A program made the translations under genes and the position numbers. The notes below the pieces were generated by a model. It was given only the letters and a program-made list of their open reading frames with translations, made no database searches and was not told the DNA's origin. Below, piece after piece: positions 19,180 to 27,927 of a stretch of DNA of 64,000 nucleotides. Source of the DNA: Holdemania sp. Marseille-P2844 (GTDB taxonomy: Bacteria; Bacillota_I; Bacilli_A; Erysipelotrichales; Erysipelotrichaceae); NCBI RefSeq assembly GCF_900120005.1, contig NZ_LT635451.1, positions 601,848 to 665,847 of the forward strand. The letters are read 5' to 3'. Numbering within the stretch: the stretch's first letter is position 1; the number at the start of each line of letters is the position of its first letter.

Positions 19180-20052
19180 TTACTGACGTTGTAAAAAAGC
19201 CTGAACTTCTTCAAGGTAATGATAGCCTGGATAAATCTTTCCCTGAGGAAATTGTTCCTGCAGTCCGGCCCAGGCTTGACGAAGCTCATCCAGCGACGCA
19301 TCATGATAGGTGTTGTTGGATTCCAGACCATGCTTACCCGGAGCGATAAATTCATAAATGGCAATCAACGTTTTGTGGCTGTGTTGGGTATATTCCACTT
19401 CCCTGGCCAGCTGGCCGGCTTCGTCATGGCGGTTGTAATTCATGATTGCCGCCTGGTCGCAGGCCTCGCTGATCAACTGTTCAAGCGGTTCGGCATAGTC
19501 TTGATCATACCAGTATGGCAGGCAGATCACAACCTCCAGATTCAGCGCCTTCGCCTGCTTGTAATAAATCACCATCTGATCGGCATAGTCCTGCAATAAA
19601 GTCAGCCGGTCTTCCGTGTCCCATTGCGGCAGAAGATAGGGCTCAATATCCAGCACCACGCCGCGCAGCCGCTGAGATGCGGAACTTGTTTCATTGTAAT
19701 CAGCGACTAAGGTAAGCCGTGACAACACCTCCTCTGCCTGTTCGTGCAGTGCCCATGTGGCATCCCCCATCAATGCGTAACAGTCGATCCCCTGGGTGTG
19801 CAGCTGGCTGACAAAGCGCTGGACTTCGGTTTTCTCACGCAGCATTTCCAACGGAAATTCCTGAAACAGCTGAGTCAGCGGAAGCTGCTCGTTAACCGTC
19901 AGCACCGCCTCGATTCCTTCTGCACTCACAGCCGTGCGGTTCCAGGAGAATAAGCTGCCGGCCTTGGGGCGAGTATGCGATGATTGCAGTCCCAAGGCCG
20001 CCAGAGTAAGCGCCAGTCCTGCAACTAACAATATTCCTGTTTTCCGTTTCAT
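19180..20052 (-). CDS. Exported TIM-barrel-like (glycoside hydrolase-like) protein
   Basis: 290 residues with an uncleaved or cleavable signal segment at 5-22 (TGILLVAGLALTLAALGL). The segment LRGVVLDIEPYLLPQWD near residue 130 resembles the beta-strand plus acidic residue of TIM-barrel glycosidases, and VVICLPYWYDQDYAEPLEQL and AAIMNYNRHDEAGQLAREVEYTQ fit later strands. I cannot assign a numbered family. It is the last gene of the seven-gene polymer operon; its ATG shares one base with the glycosyltransferase stop (TAATG). Location outside the membrane fits trimming of the product made by that glycosyltransferase, which is inference. Confidence 0.72.
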   Translation of the reverse strand: MKRKTGILLVAGLALTLAALGLQSSHTRPKAGSLFSWNRTAVSAEGIEAVLTVNEQLPLTQLFQEFPLEMLREKTEVQRFVSQLHTQGIDCYALMGDATWALHEQAEEVLSRLTLVADYNETSSASQRLRGVVLDIEPYLLPQWDTEDRLTLLQDYADQMVIYYKQAKALNLEVVICLPYWYDQDYAEPLEQLISEACDQAAIMNYNRHDEAGQLAREVEYTQHSHKTLIAIYEFIAPGKHGLESNNTYHDASLDELRQAWAGLQEQFPQGKIYPGYHYLEEVQAFLQRQ

Positions 20053-21482
20053 TATTTTTCGCTGCCTTCCTTGACGGTGACGGCCGGATTATTCGCAGTC
20101 CGGGTAATTGCTTCCCAATGATTCTTTCGCTTGCGGTAGCTGAATAAGGCCAGCATCCGCACAGTTGACAAATACAGGCGTAAGAAAATGATTTCAAACA
20201 AGCATAAGCCGATCGCTTTGATCACGTCCAAAAGCGAAATTGTTAAATTTTGCGTATGAATCCGACTGAAAAATGCCACCAGCGTCAAGACGCCGCTGAA
20301 GCAGGCGTAGACGAGATAAAAATAAACGACAAAGGGATAATTGATCAGATTGGTGACCCATGCCAAAGCGATCGTCAACAAACCGAACAGCTCGATATAA
20401 GGTGAAAACAATTCGTAAAGCAGATAGTAGAAATAGGAAATCAAGCTGACAAAACCATATTTGACATTCAGGAACAGCCGGCGATATTTTGTCAGGCTCT
20501 GGAACAGACCAATATGCCAGCGGCGGCGCTGCTTCGTCAGATCGAGCAGGGTCGAAGGCGCCTGGCTCCAGCAGATCGCATCCGGCGCATAGCGAATTGC
20601 GTAGGGAATATCATGTGCCCGGCAGAACACATGCAGCTTGGTCACCAATTCCATATCCTCCCCCATCGTATTCCGGTCATAGCCGCCGACCGTGATGACC
20701 AGATCTTTCTTAAATAAACCAAACGCACCGGAGATGATCAAATTTCCGTTGTATTGATCCATCAGGATCCGGGAAGTCAGAAATGACCGGTCATACTCCA
20801 GAATTTGCATGCATATCAGCGGATTGGACGGCAGGTGATAATGTTTTACCTTGCCATTTTCCAGCGTTACGCCGTTGGAAATACGCACCAGTCCGCCGAC
20901 GGCGATCACCTCGTCGCTTTCCAGCAACGGCCGCACCGCATATTCCAGGGAATCTCGCTGAAGCATCGAATCGGCGTCCATACAGACAAAATACGGGAAA
21001 CGGGAGGCGTTGATGCCCATGTTCAGCGCATCAGCCTTGCCGCCGTTTTCCTTGACGATCAGAGTCACGCGAATGCCGTGGATTTCCCGTTCGTAGATTG
21101 CTTTCTGTTTCTTGCAAGGCACCTGACGACGGATTGGGCGTTGGGTTTCGATTAAATTAAAGGCTTCAATCAGCCGCTGGCTTGTCTGGTCGGTCGACCC
21201 GTCGTCAACGACTAAAACTTCATATAACTTATAATCCAGCTGCAGCAGGGAACACACCGTATCGACGACTGTGACTTCCTCGTTGTGCGCCGGAACGATT
21301 ACGGATACCGGCACATAATAATCGTGCTTCAGCTCGTTTTTCATTTTTTCTAGATAGCGGTTGCGGTAAAGCACGCTGGCGCCAACGACTACGGAGATAA
21401 ACAGGAAGGTGCTGTAGCCGATCAGATAGAACACGAAGAAGAATTCGACGTTCGCAAGAAAATCTTTAATCAGATCCATCAT
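20052..21482 (-). CDS. Membrane processive family-2 glycosyltransferase
   Basis: 476 residues. An N-terminal membrane helix (~15-38) precedes the GT-A domain with VIVPAHNEE, VLVVDDGSTDQTSQ, CMDADSML (the DxD-type metal site), GEDMELVTKLH (catalytic ED) and QRRRWHIGLFQS (the QxxRW motif). Four or so C-terminal membrane segments follow between residues 355 and 455. The layout is that of IcaA, BcsA and hyaluronan synthase-like polymerases that extrude polysaccharide while synthesising it. No PilZ domain is evident. ATGA overlap links it to the HEAT-repeat gene upstream. Confidence 0.9.
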   Translation of the reverse strand: MMDLIKDFLANVEFFFVFYLIGYSTFLFISVVVGASVLYRNRYLEKMKNELKHDYYVPVSVIVPAHNEEVTVVDTVCSLLQLDYKLYEVLVVDDGSTDQTSQRLIEAFNLIETQRPIRRQVPCKKQKAIYEREIHGIRVTLIVKENGGKADALNMGINASRFPYFVCMDADSMLQRDSLEYAVRPLLESDEVIAVGGLVRISNGVTLENGKVKHYHLPSNPLICMQILEYDRSFLTSRILMDQYNGNLIISGAFGLFKKDLVITVGGYDRNTMGEDMELVTKLHVFCRAHDIPYAIRYAPDAICWSQAPSTLLDLTKQRRRWHIGLFQSLTKYRRLFLNVKYGFVSLISYFYYLLYELFSPYIELFGLLTIALAWVTNLINYPFVVYFYLVYACFSGVLTLVAFFSRIHTQNLTISLLDVIKAIGLCLFEIIFLRLYLSTVRMLALFSYRKRKNHWEAITRTANNPAVTVKEGSEK

Positions 21483-22591
21483 CCGGCAGTGCCCTCCCTT
21501 CCTTCATTTTCTTTCAGCTTGTATTCGAGAATCTCACGCGCATACCGATCCGGGCCCGTCAGGATATCCTGCATCTGCGCTAACGGCACATGCAGATTCA
21601 GCAGGGCCTGAGCGCTGTTATACCGGACATGCCAGAAACGTGAATGCAGCCCCTGCTTTAAACATTCGATCGTCTGTGAGCCGGGATAGCTGTCCAGCGC
21701 CGAGGCGGCCAGAGCTGCGTATTCCCAACTCCGGCTTTCATCCTGCAGCAATTCCAGGAGCAGCGGATACGCCTGGGGATCCGGCCAGCGGCGCAGATAA
21801 CGCAGTACGGCGAAATGAATTTCCGGATCTTGACGCGGATCGTTCAGCCGGGCGAACAAGAGCTCGGCAAATTGCGGACCGACCATTCGAAAATAATTGA
21901 TCAGCGCGCATTGATAGACCGGCGTCAGCTCATCCATGCGCTGCCAAAGCTGCTGAGCAAGCGCGTTCTGGTCGCCTGGAAACCGCAGCAGATCATCGCT
22001 GATCAACTTCTGGCTGTGCTGGATTTCATTGCGCGAAAGCAAAAGTACAGCCTGCGTTACCGATTGCGGATTGCCCGAAGCCACCAATGCCTGAAAGGCA
22101 TTCTCCCGGCAATACACTGAATTGTGCAGCAGAATTTGTAAAACCAGCCGCGTCAGCTCGTCTTCAAAGCCGGCGTTAAGCAAACGAAACTGTCCGATCA
22201 CATATACCACATAAGCTTGCGTTACCAGGTCTTTGCGGGTTAACTGAAACGCGACTTGGACAAAACAATCGCGATATTGTTTTAAATACGCGTAAAGTTC
22301 CTCCGGCTGATGGACTTGCAGCTCGGCGGCTGCTTGTTGATAGGCGATCAGCTCGACCAGATAACGCAGCTTCCGGTTCAACAGCCGGCGATGCTGTTCC
22401 TTTTTGTCCCGGGAACAATCCTGACAGGCCAGCTGTTGTTCAATGCGTGTCAGCCATTGCCGGCGGCGCTTTTCAATGAATCGCTCCCGCACATGATTCT
22501 TGCCGATCGCGAATAAATTGAAGAGCAATATGCTGAAGCAGATGACCATATAAACAAAGACCAGCGCTTCTGCCCGAATATGAATTCTCAT
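21479..22591 (-). CDS. Membrane-anchored HEAT-repeat protein
   Basis: 370 residues. One N-terminal membrane helix (ALVFVYMVICFSILLFNLFAI, about 9-29) is followed by a basic stretch and a helical solenoid. Repeats such as DPEIHFAVLRYLRRWPDPQAYPLLLELLQDESRSWEYAALAALDSYP and LHSRFWHVRYNSAQALLNLH around residues 255-340 look like HEAT/PBS-lyase-type units. It overlaps the glycosyltransferase start as ATGA. Such a partner could scaffold the polymerase at the membrane. GGAG lies seven bases before the ATG. Confidence 0.78.
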   Translation of the reverse strand: MRIHIRAEALVFVYMVICFSILLFNLFAIGKNHVRERFIEKRRRQWLTRIEQQLACQDCSRDKKEQHRRLLNRKLRYLVELIAYQQAAAELQVHQPEELYAYLKQYRDCFVQVAFQLTRKDLVTQAYVVYVIGQFRLLNAGFEDELTRLVLQILLHNSVYCRENAFQALVASGNPQSVTQAVLLLSRNEIQHSQKLISDDLLRFPGDQNALAQQLWQRMDELTPVYQCALINYFRMVGPQFAELLFARLNDPRQDPEIHFAVLRYLRRWPDPQAYPLLLELLQDESRSWEYAALAASALDSYPGSQTIECLKQGLHSRFWHVRYNSAQALLNLHVPLAQMQDILTGPDRYAREILEYKLKENEGREGTAG

Positions 22592-22603
22592 GGTATCCGC
22601 TCC

Positions 22604-24740
22604 TTACTTCGGCGCCCAGACCTGCTGCATCCGCCAGTATGCTTCTTTTAATCGTTCGTGACAGGTCACCTTGCGGCCCCATCCTTTTAACGGGATTCTG
22701 CCCATTGCAACTTCTCCCTGATATTTTGTCGTCGCACCGATCTGGATTGAGGAAATCGTCAGATTTTCGACGCCGTATTTTTCGTAGTAATCATCGTGAA
22801 TCTGCATTTCGCTCGGATTGGAAAAATTCAACAGCTCCCACGGAAGCCGCAGTTCCACCGCGTGTTCCGCAAAGCAATAATCTGTCAGGGAATTAAAATC
22901 CGCAGCTTCCGGATTGCCGTTGCCGCGCTTCAAAATTCCCGTTGGATCGGTTGCCGGCATTTCCCGGACCTTGCTTAAGCCAAGTTGATAGCGGGATACA
23001 TCCTGCAGAATAAGTTGGATCGGCTTAAAAACCGGACTGTCCTTAGCCGGCGGGTCCAGAAACGGATCTTCCCCATAAACCAGGGATCCAGAAACAGCGT
23101 TGAGGACTTCATAGCGTTCCTGAACCTGAATCTCGGCCTGATCTCCCCGGATCATCAGATAAAAATCAACCGGCTGATCAAAGTTCAGCGCTGTGCCAAG
23201 CACAGTGGAACTGCCGGATTTCGGCGTAATATCCAATCCCAGCGATAACCGGTCTGCGACGGGGTTATAATTTTCACCTTCGATCATCAGATACAAATAC
23301 TTTTCATCATATTGCGCGTACAGCCGCAGCGCATCTGCTTCCAAAACAGGCTCCATGTCCTGCCATTCTTCCAGATCGCCATCCGGATAACTGACGCTGC
23401 GCTCCTTCCCCGGATCAAACGCCAACAGGCCGAAAAACTGTTCGTTCGTCTGAACATCGCTCCAGAATGGCGTTTTTGTCAGATCGACATGCGCCATGGT
23501 GTTCCAGGTCCGCTTGAACCATTCATCCTGCCAGCTGAATACAATCGAGCCGGCACAGCCGGAAGCCATGATATCTTCATAGCATGAAACCAGAGCTTCC
23601 GCCTGTTCTGTTTCATTCAGTCCGCCCTGACTGCGGCCCCGGCTTTCTTTTTTTGCCTGCCCCCGCGAGCTGGGAACGCCGAACTCGGCAATGACCACCG
23701 GCATCGTATGATAAGTCCGCCAGCTGTTTTAAATAAGCATAATAAGAATTTTGTTCACCCCTTTGGTCCGTGATATCCATGGCGTCGCCGATTTCATAGC
23801 GGTTCATCACGCCCAGGTAATCCGGAAAGTAGGGATAGACATGATAGGAAGCGAATTGTCCGGCCTGAAAGGCAGGCTGGACCGCAATGTGTTCGACGTT
23901 GACCGAAGCAAATTTCTCAAACATTTTCTTCATCAGATCCGGATAGTCAAAGGGATCGGTCGTCGGCCAGTTGGAAAACGCGATCATCTTCTGACAATGG
24001 AAGCGCTGATCCTCATAGCGGGCCAGCGTATCGCCGACCTGCGCCAGCATTGCTTCAAACGCGTTTGCTTCAGGCGTTGTGCTGAAATATTCTCCATGAT
24101 AAGCCATATCCGGATACCGCTGGTTTGTAAACGCCACGGTTGTAGGCTCCCATTCCACCCCGAGGATATAGCCGATCACCCAGGGCGAAACATCATGATG
24201 ATAAGAACCGGAACCCGTGCCATATCCCAGAGAGAACATCTGCCTGCCATGCAGGATATTGATCAAAGTTCGGGCATCTTCTAAAAAGGTTCCTAAAAAA
24301 GCCTGATCATAAGCATCCCGGTGAGAAAATTGCACATAATCATTGACCCACAGTCCGTGAATCAGATATAACGGTTCTTCCCGCCCCTGATTGTATTCAT
24401 AGAACGCGTTGTAGAAATCGGAATTCAGGATTGTATAAACCCGGATCGTATTGGCGCCCATCTGCTGAATTAAATCAAACCAGCGCAGATAGGTTTCCTT
24501 ATCTACCTTGTAATCCGTTGCAAAATAACCGGGAATTCCCGCACCCAGGTCAACGCCGCGAATCTCAAATGGCTCATATCCTTCCGATTCCCGGATTAAA
24601 ATCTGCCGCCCCGCCGTCTTCGCTATAATCTCAGCCGGCCGCTCTGAGGTTTGCCAGTTCAACCCGTAACGGTAATCGAACCATTGGAAAGCCAGAAACA
24701 GACAAAGCAGGACGCTGACGGTAATAATAAACTTTTTCAT
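22604..24740 (-). pseudogene. Frameshifted TIM-barrel protein with CBM9-like C-terminus
   Basis: Two overlapping frames encode one protein of about 710 residues. The 5' frame (24740 down to 23613) starts with a signal anchor (MKKFIITVSVLLCLFLAFQW) and a glycosidase-like barrel (IRGVDLGAGIPG, WFDLIQQMGANTIRVYTI, VIGYILGVEWEP). It then runs into unrelated residues after YAYLKQLADL. The other frame (to 22604) resumes with TYHTMPVVIAEFGVPSSRG and SIVFSWQDEWFKRTWNT, then a CBM9-like carbohydrate-binding domain (YPDGDLEEW, YDEKYLYLMIEG, VELRLPWELLNFSNPS). Removing one A from the TTTAAAA run at 23727-23733 restores a single frame. The break may be real, phase-variable or an assembly error. It follows cotH-like by 15 bp. 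Confidence 0.82.
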
Positions 24741-24755
24741 CGGACAGCCTCCTTT

Positions 24756-26246
24756 TTAATGGTTGTATTTTTTATTGACGGATTCATGCGCATAATGACG
24801 CAGACTGTCGATATGTTCGTCCAGCCATGTTCCTCTTGCGATTAAATAAGCTTTCATATGCGCGACAGCTTCTTCGTAGTCATGTGGATTCCGTAACAAC
24901 GGACGCAGATAATTGCGGTCGATCTCATTCAGAATCGCGCCTGCCTGATCGCCGGTCTGCCAATTTTGATCCGCTTCCAACTGATGCGGACGGTCAAACG
25001 TATAACCCCAGACTTCAAAATTTCGATCAATCGCCGGGCCCAGATATTGCTGCGTTTCGTCGATGAACGTCAATAACGATTCTTCACTTAACACCGACTG
25101 CCGCAGCAGTTTATACCGCTGAATCACACGCTCAATAAAATCCTCATCCTTGCACAGCATAAAAAACCAGGTCTTATCCGGCATGGAAAAACCGTCGACA
25201 GGCAATTCGATATCCTGATAATTATCCAGCATGTTGTTGAAATCCCAGACGCAGATTCCTACCTTGCCGCCCAGACTGCGATACAAATACGTCGAATAAC
25301 TGCCGGCGTCGATATTGCGGAAAAATTCGTTGATGATGAAATAATCGACAAATGAATCTACGTCCAATAATTGCCGATAGCCAAATTCCCGGGAATCGTA
25401 ATCAAACGAATACAACGCTTTTTCGACTTCCCCGAGATCCCGCTCAATATAAGCTCTCAACGGTTCTGTCAGTTTTCCGATACCGGGATATTTCACGTCC
25501 ATCGCCTGGCTGATGTCCAGAATATAGGTATAATCAGTAAACACGTCAAGCTGCTTCGGATCCGCATTTTCACGGTCCAGCCGCACGATATACCCTGTTT
25601 TCTGCAATTTTTCATTGATTTCTGTCACATTAATCCGATCTTTCGAGCGGCTGATTTGTTCCATCAAGAGATAGACGCCCTGATACTCATCGTCAACGAA
25701 CAACTCGCAATAACGGACGTTAGGCGCATAGTCCATAATCTGTCCGGCAATGTTCATCGCAATATAATTGCGCATCAGCGTCTTGTCCAGAAACGGACCG
25801 TTCAGCACCCATTCCTGGTCCGCCGCCATGCCTAAGAGCGAACGTTTCTTCTTTTTGCTATCGTCGTTCATGGTGACGATGGAATAAGACTTTTTATCAA
25901 AATGCAAACTGGAATTGCCGCGGTAACGAATCGCTGCCAGGGTTGACAACGTCGGCTCGTCGCTCAGCCGGTTACCGTCGCTTCCATCCCAGACTGTCAG
26001 TTCCGCCAGAATCCGTTCATGACTGTGATCTTCCCCTGGAACCGCCTGCGCCCGCGTGCTTAACTTCAGTATTGGCAAATGCGTACAAAACTCCGTGGAT
26101 GCGGTTCCTTCGCACACCTGGGAGGAAGCCGCAGACTGGCGGTGCTGTATAATTCGGACCTTATTTTCCGGCGTCAGCGTCTGCACCGTTAAGGCAACCG
26201 CGACGATCAGAAAACACAATCCCAGCAGGAATAATTTCCGCTTCAT
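24756..26246 (-). CDS. CotH kinase family protein, membrane-anchored
   Basis: 496 residues with an N-terminal membrane helix (LFLLGLCFLIVAVALTVQTL). CotH signatures are IRYRGNSSLHFDKKSYSI (nucleotide/Lys region near residue 110), WVLNGPFLDKTLMRNYIAMNIA, YCELFVDDEYQGVYLLMEQI, and a later GGKVGICVWDFNNMLDNY supplying the DxD-like metal site. CotH proteins are atypical protein kinases, known from spore coat phosphorylation in Bacillus, but here the membrane anchor and the VTC/DUF4956 neighbours suggest modification of a surface polymer or protein. GAGG lies eight bases before the ATG. Confidence 0.9.
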   Translation of the reverse strand: MKRKLFLLGLCFLIVAVALTVQTLTPENKVRIIQHRQSAASSQVCEGTASTEFCTHLPILKLSTRAQAVPGEDHSHERILAELTVWDGSDGNRLSDEPTLSTLAAIRYRGNSSLHFDKKSYSIVTMNDDSKKKKRSLLGMAADQEWVLNGPFLDKTLMRNYIAMNIAGQIMDYAPNVRYCELFVDDEYQGVYLLMEQISRSKDRINVTEINEKLQKTGYIVRLDRENADPKQLDVFTDYTYILDISQAMDVKYPGIGKLTEPLRAYIERDLGEVEKALYSFDYDSREFGYRQLLDVDSFVDYFIINEFFRNIDAGSYSTYLYRSLGGKVGICVWDFNNMLDNYQDIELPVDGFSMPDKTWFFMLCKDEDFIERVIQRYKLLRQSVLSEESLLTFIDETQQYLGPAIDRNFEVWGYTFDRPHQLEADQNWQTGDQAGAILNEIDRNYLRPLLRNPHDYEEAVAHMKAYLIARGTWLDEHIDSLRHYAHESVNKKYNH

Positions 26247-26260
26247 CGCTGAGGCCTCGG

Positions 26261-26938
26261 CTAACTGCTGATATCGTCATCCTGAGCGACGACGTTCACA
26301 TATTCAATGTGTTCAACCTGATACAGAGCGTCAGTCACACTGATCTCTTTTTTCAACGATTGCCGGTAACTGCTGCGCGGCAGTTCATAGATCAATTCCA
26401 GCGTATCCGGTGTTGTGTTTTTAACCCGCAGAATTGCTTTCTGATTAAAGTAGTTAAAAACCACGCCTTCGATCTGCCGTTCTGTTGAACGCGCACCGCG
26501 GATGATCAAAAGCATCCGGTTGTCATTTTTAATCCGGCCCAGCGCTAAAAGCACGATGAAAACAATCGCGCTGCCGATCGCACTGGTTACATAATCGCCC
26601 ACGCCGCAGCCCAATCCTGCGACAATCGTCCAGAAAATGTAGACCGTATCGCGGCTGTCCTTGATCGCAGTTCTGAAACGCACGATTGACAATGCACCGA
26701 CCATCCCTAACGACAACGCGATGTTGTTGCCAATGATCGCCATGACGGTCGCCGTCAGGATTGTCAGCGTTACTAACGAAACGTTGAATTTTTTACTGTA
26801 AATCGTTCCTGTGTGCGACAGCCAGTAGGACAGATAGATCACCAGGCCGATCAGCGCGCTCATCGCAATATGTAGAAACAACGCAAACAGACTGATCTGA
26901 TCCACCTGTGAAATCAGGTCGTACAAAAACTGATTCAT
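26261..26938 (-). CDS. DUF4956 membrane protein
   Basis: About 225 residues. Four membrane segments occupy residues ~15-135 (LFLHIAMSALIGLVIYLSYW, VTLTILTATVMAIIG, IALSLGMVGALSIVRFRTAIKD, DYVTSAIGSAIVFIVLLALG). The conserved SLGMVGALSIVRFRTAIKDSRDTVYIFW block identifies DUF4956. The C-terminal ~85 residues form a soluble domain. DUF4956 genes commonly sit beside VTC-type polyphosphate polymerase genes and may form the export path; that role is inferred from neighbourhood. GGGGAG precedes the ATG at 26938; the longer frame to 27004 overlaps the upstream gene. Confidence 0.9.
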   Translation of the reverse strand: MNQFLYDLISQVDQISLFALFLHIAMSALIGLVIYLSYWLSHTGTIYSKKFNVSLVTLTILTATVMAIIGNNIALSLGMVGALSIVRFRTAIKDSRDTVYIFWTIVAGLGCGVGDYVTSAIGSAIVFIVLLALGRIKNDNRMLLIIRGARSTERQIEGVVFNYFNQKAILRVKNTTPDTLELIYELPRSSYRQSLKKEISVTDALYQVEHIEYVNVVAQDDDISS

Positions 26939-26963
26939 AAACTCTCCCCTTTTCTTTTGTTGA

Positions 26964-27659
26964 CTAAAAAACGACGGAATGGCTGATTCGCCGGGCCAGC
27001 GCATACTTGCTGACGGCCAGTTCGCTGCGATCGCAGACCTGGATCACCCGTTGAATATAGGAGGGAAGAAAGTGATTAAATTTCACCTCCAGCACCGCCT
27101 GCGCCATCGGAAAAACCGGAACCAGGCTCAGCTTTGGATCAAACAGATGGAAACATCCTTCCGTTGCCCGAATCTGATGGTCAAAAGTAATCCGGATATT
27201 GTTCTCCGAACCAATCAACGCCAGCCGCTGATATTCAACGATCGTCTTCGGCCGATAAAGCTGAACCCGGATCATTCCATAGCACTCCGCGGCAAAAGGA
27301 TCGGAACATGCCAACAACGCTTCCGGATACCCCTGGATCAAAGCTTCGGCCTGGCTTCGCGTCAGCTTCATCGAGCGTTTGCGTTGGTAAGCGCCTTCCT
27401 TCTGCTTGATTTCCAGCAATGCAAAATCTCCTTGAGGATCGTAAACACGTAAGCGCAGCTTCCGCCGCCGTTCCACGCCATCCTCTTTTTCCTGAAAATC
27501 ACGGTCGTTAAGCGTGTCAAAATACAGCGAACGCACCCGGTAGCCTTCTGTCCCGTTATGCGGATCGGGTTTGATCATCGCGCTGAACTGATGCTGCAGT
27601 TGGATCCGCTGACTCTGCGTGATCAGATATTTTTTCTCCTGCCGGATAACTTCTGCCAT
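26964..27659 (-). CDS. VTC-domain (polyphosphate polymerase-like) protein
   Basis: About 231 residues matching the VTC triphosphate-tunnel fold of polyphosphate polymerases. It begins with the basic strand RQEKKYLIT, then YRVRSLYFDTLNDRDFQEKEDGVERRRKLRLRVYD, LLEIKQKEG, KRSMKLTRSQAE, VEYQRLALIG and a closing VLEVKF strand, giving the alternating Lys/Arg and Glu residues that line the tunnel. In yeast the related domain makes polyphosphate from ATP. AGGAGGGG lies seven bases before the ATG at 27659. It is the first gene of the seven-gene operon. A TATAAT-like -10 is at 27706-27711 on the minus strand but the -35 is poor. Confidence 0.9.
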   Translation of the reverse strand: MAEVIRQEKKYLITQSQRIQLQHQFSAMIKPDPHNGTEGYRVRSLYFDTLNDRDFQEKEDGVERRRKLRLRVYDPQGDFALLEIKQKEGAYQRKRSMKLTRSQAEALIQGYPEALLACSDPFAAECYGMIRVQLYRPKTIVEYQRLALIGSENNIRITFDHQIRATEGCFHLFDPKLSLVPVFPMAQAVLEVKFNHFLPSYIQRVIQVCDRSELAVSKYALARRISHSVVF

Positions 27660-27869
27660 TGATTCGCCCCTCCTGTCATCCTTATATTTAAAACAGCCAA
27701 GGTTTATTATAGTCATTTACGCGTTCAATTTCTACTCTCTTTTCTTAATCTTCCGAACAATTTCGGTAACTTTTACTTACCTTGCGCAGATATAGCGCAG
27801 ACTTTCACAAGTTGAAAGCTGTGGAATAATAAAACGACTGCACCGAAGAGATTTTTTGTGTTTCGCAAG

Positions 27870-27900
27870 AAAAACCTCCGTTCACAAAAGAACCGAGGTT
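27870..27900 (-). terminator. Terminator of the collagen/TPR-glycosyltransferase transcript
   Basis: On the minus strand AACCTC-G-GTTC pairs with GAAC-G-GAGGTT around a short loop, followed by a T run, about 28 bases past the glycosyltransferase stop. Confidence 0.85.
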
Positions 27901-27927
27901 GATCTAAAATTGATTTCCCGCTGACTT

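Noticed and set aside
23727-23733. TTTAAAA as a programmed -1 slippery site
   Set aside because: The heptamer is in the right phase, but restoring the barrel protein needs a +1 change, so -1 frameshifting would not join the frames.
27802-27818. Inverted repeat CTTTCA-N5-TGAAAG upstream of the VTC gene
   Set aside because: The six-base arms are short enough to occur by chance, and no second site was seen.
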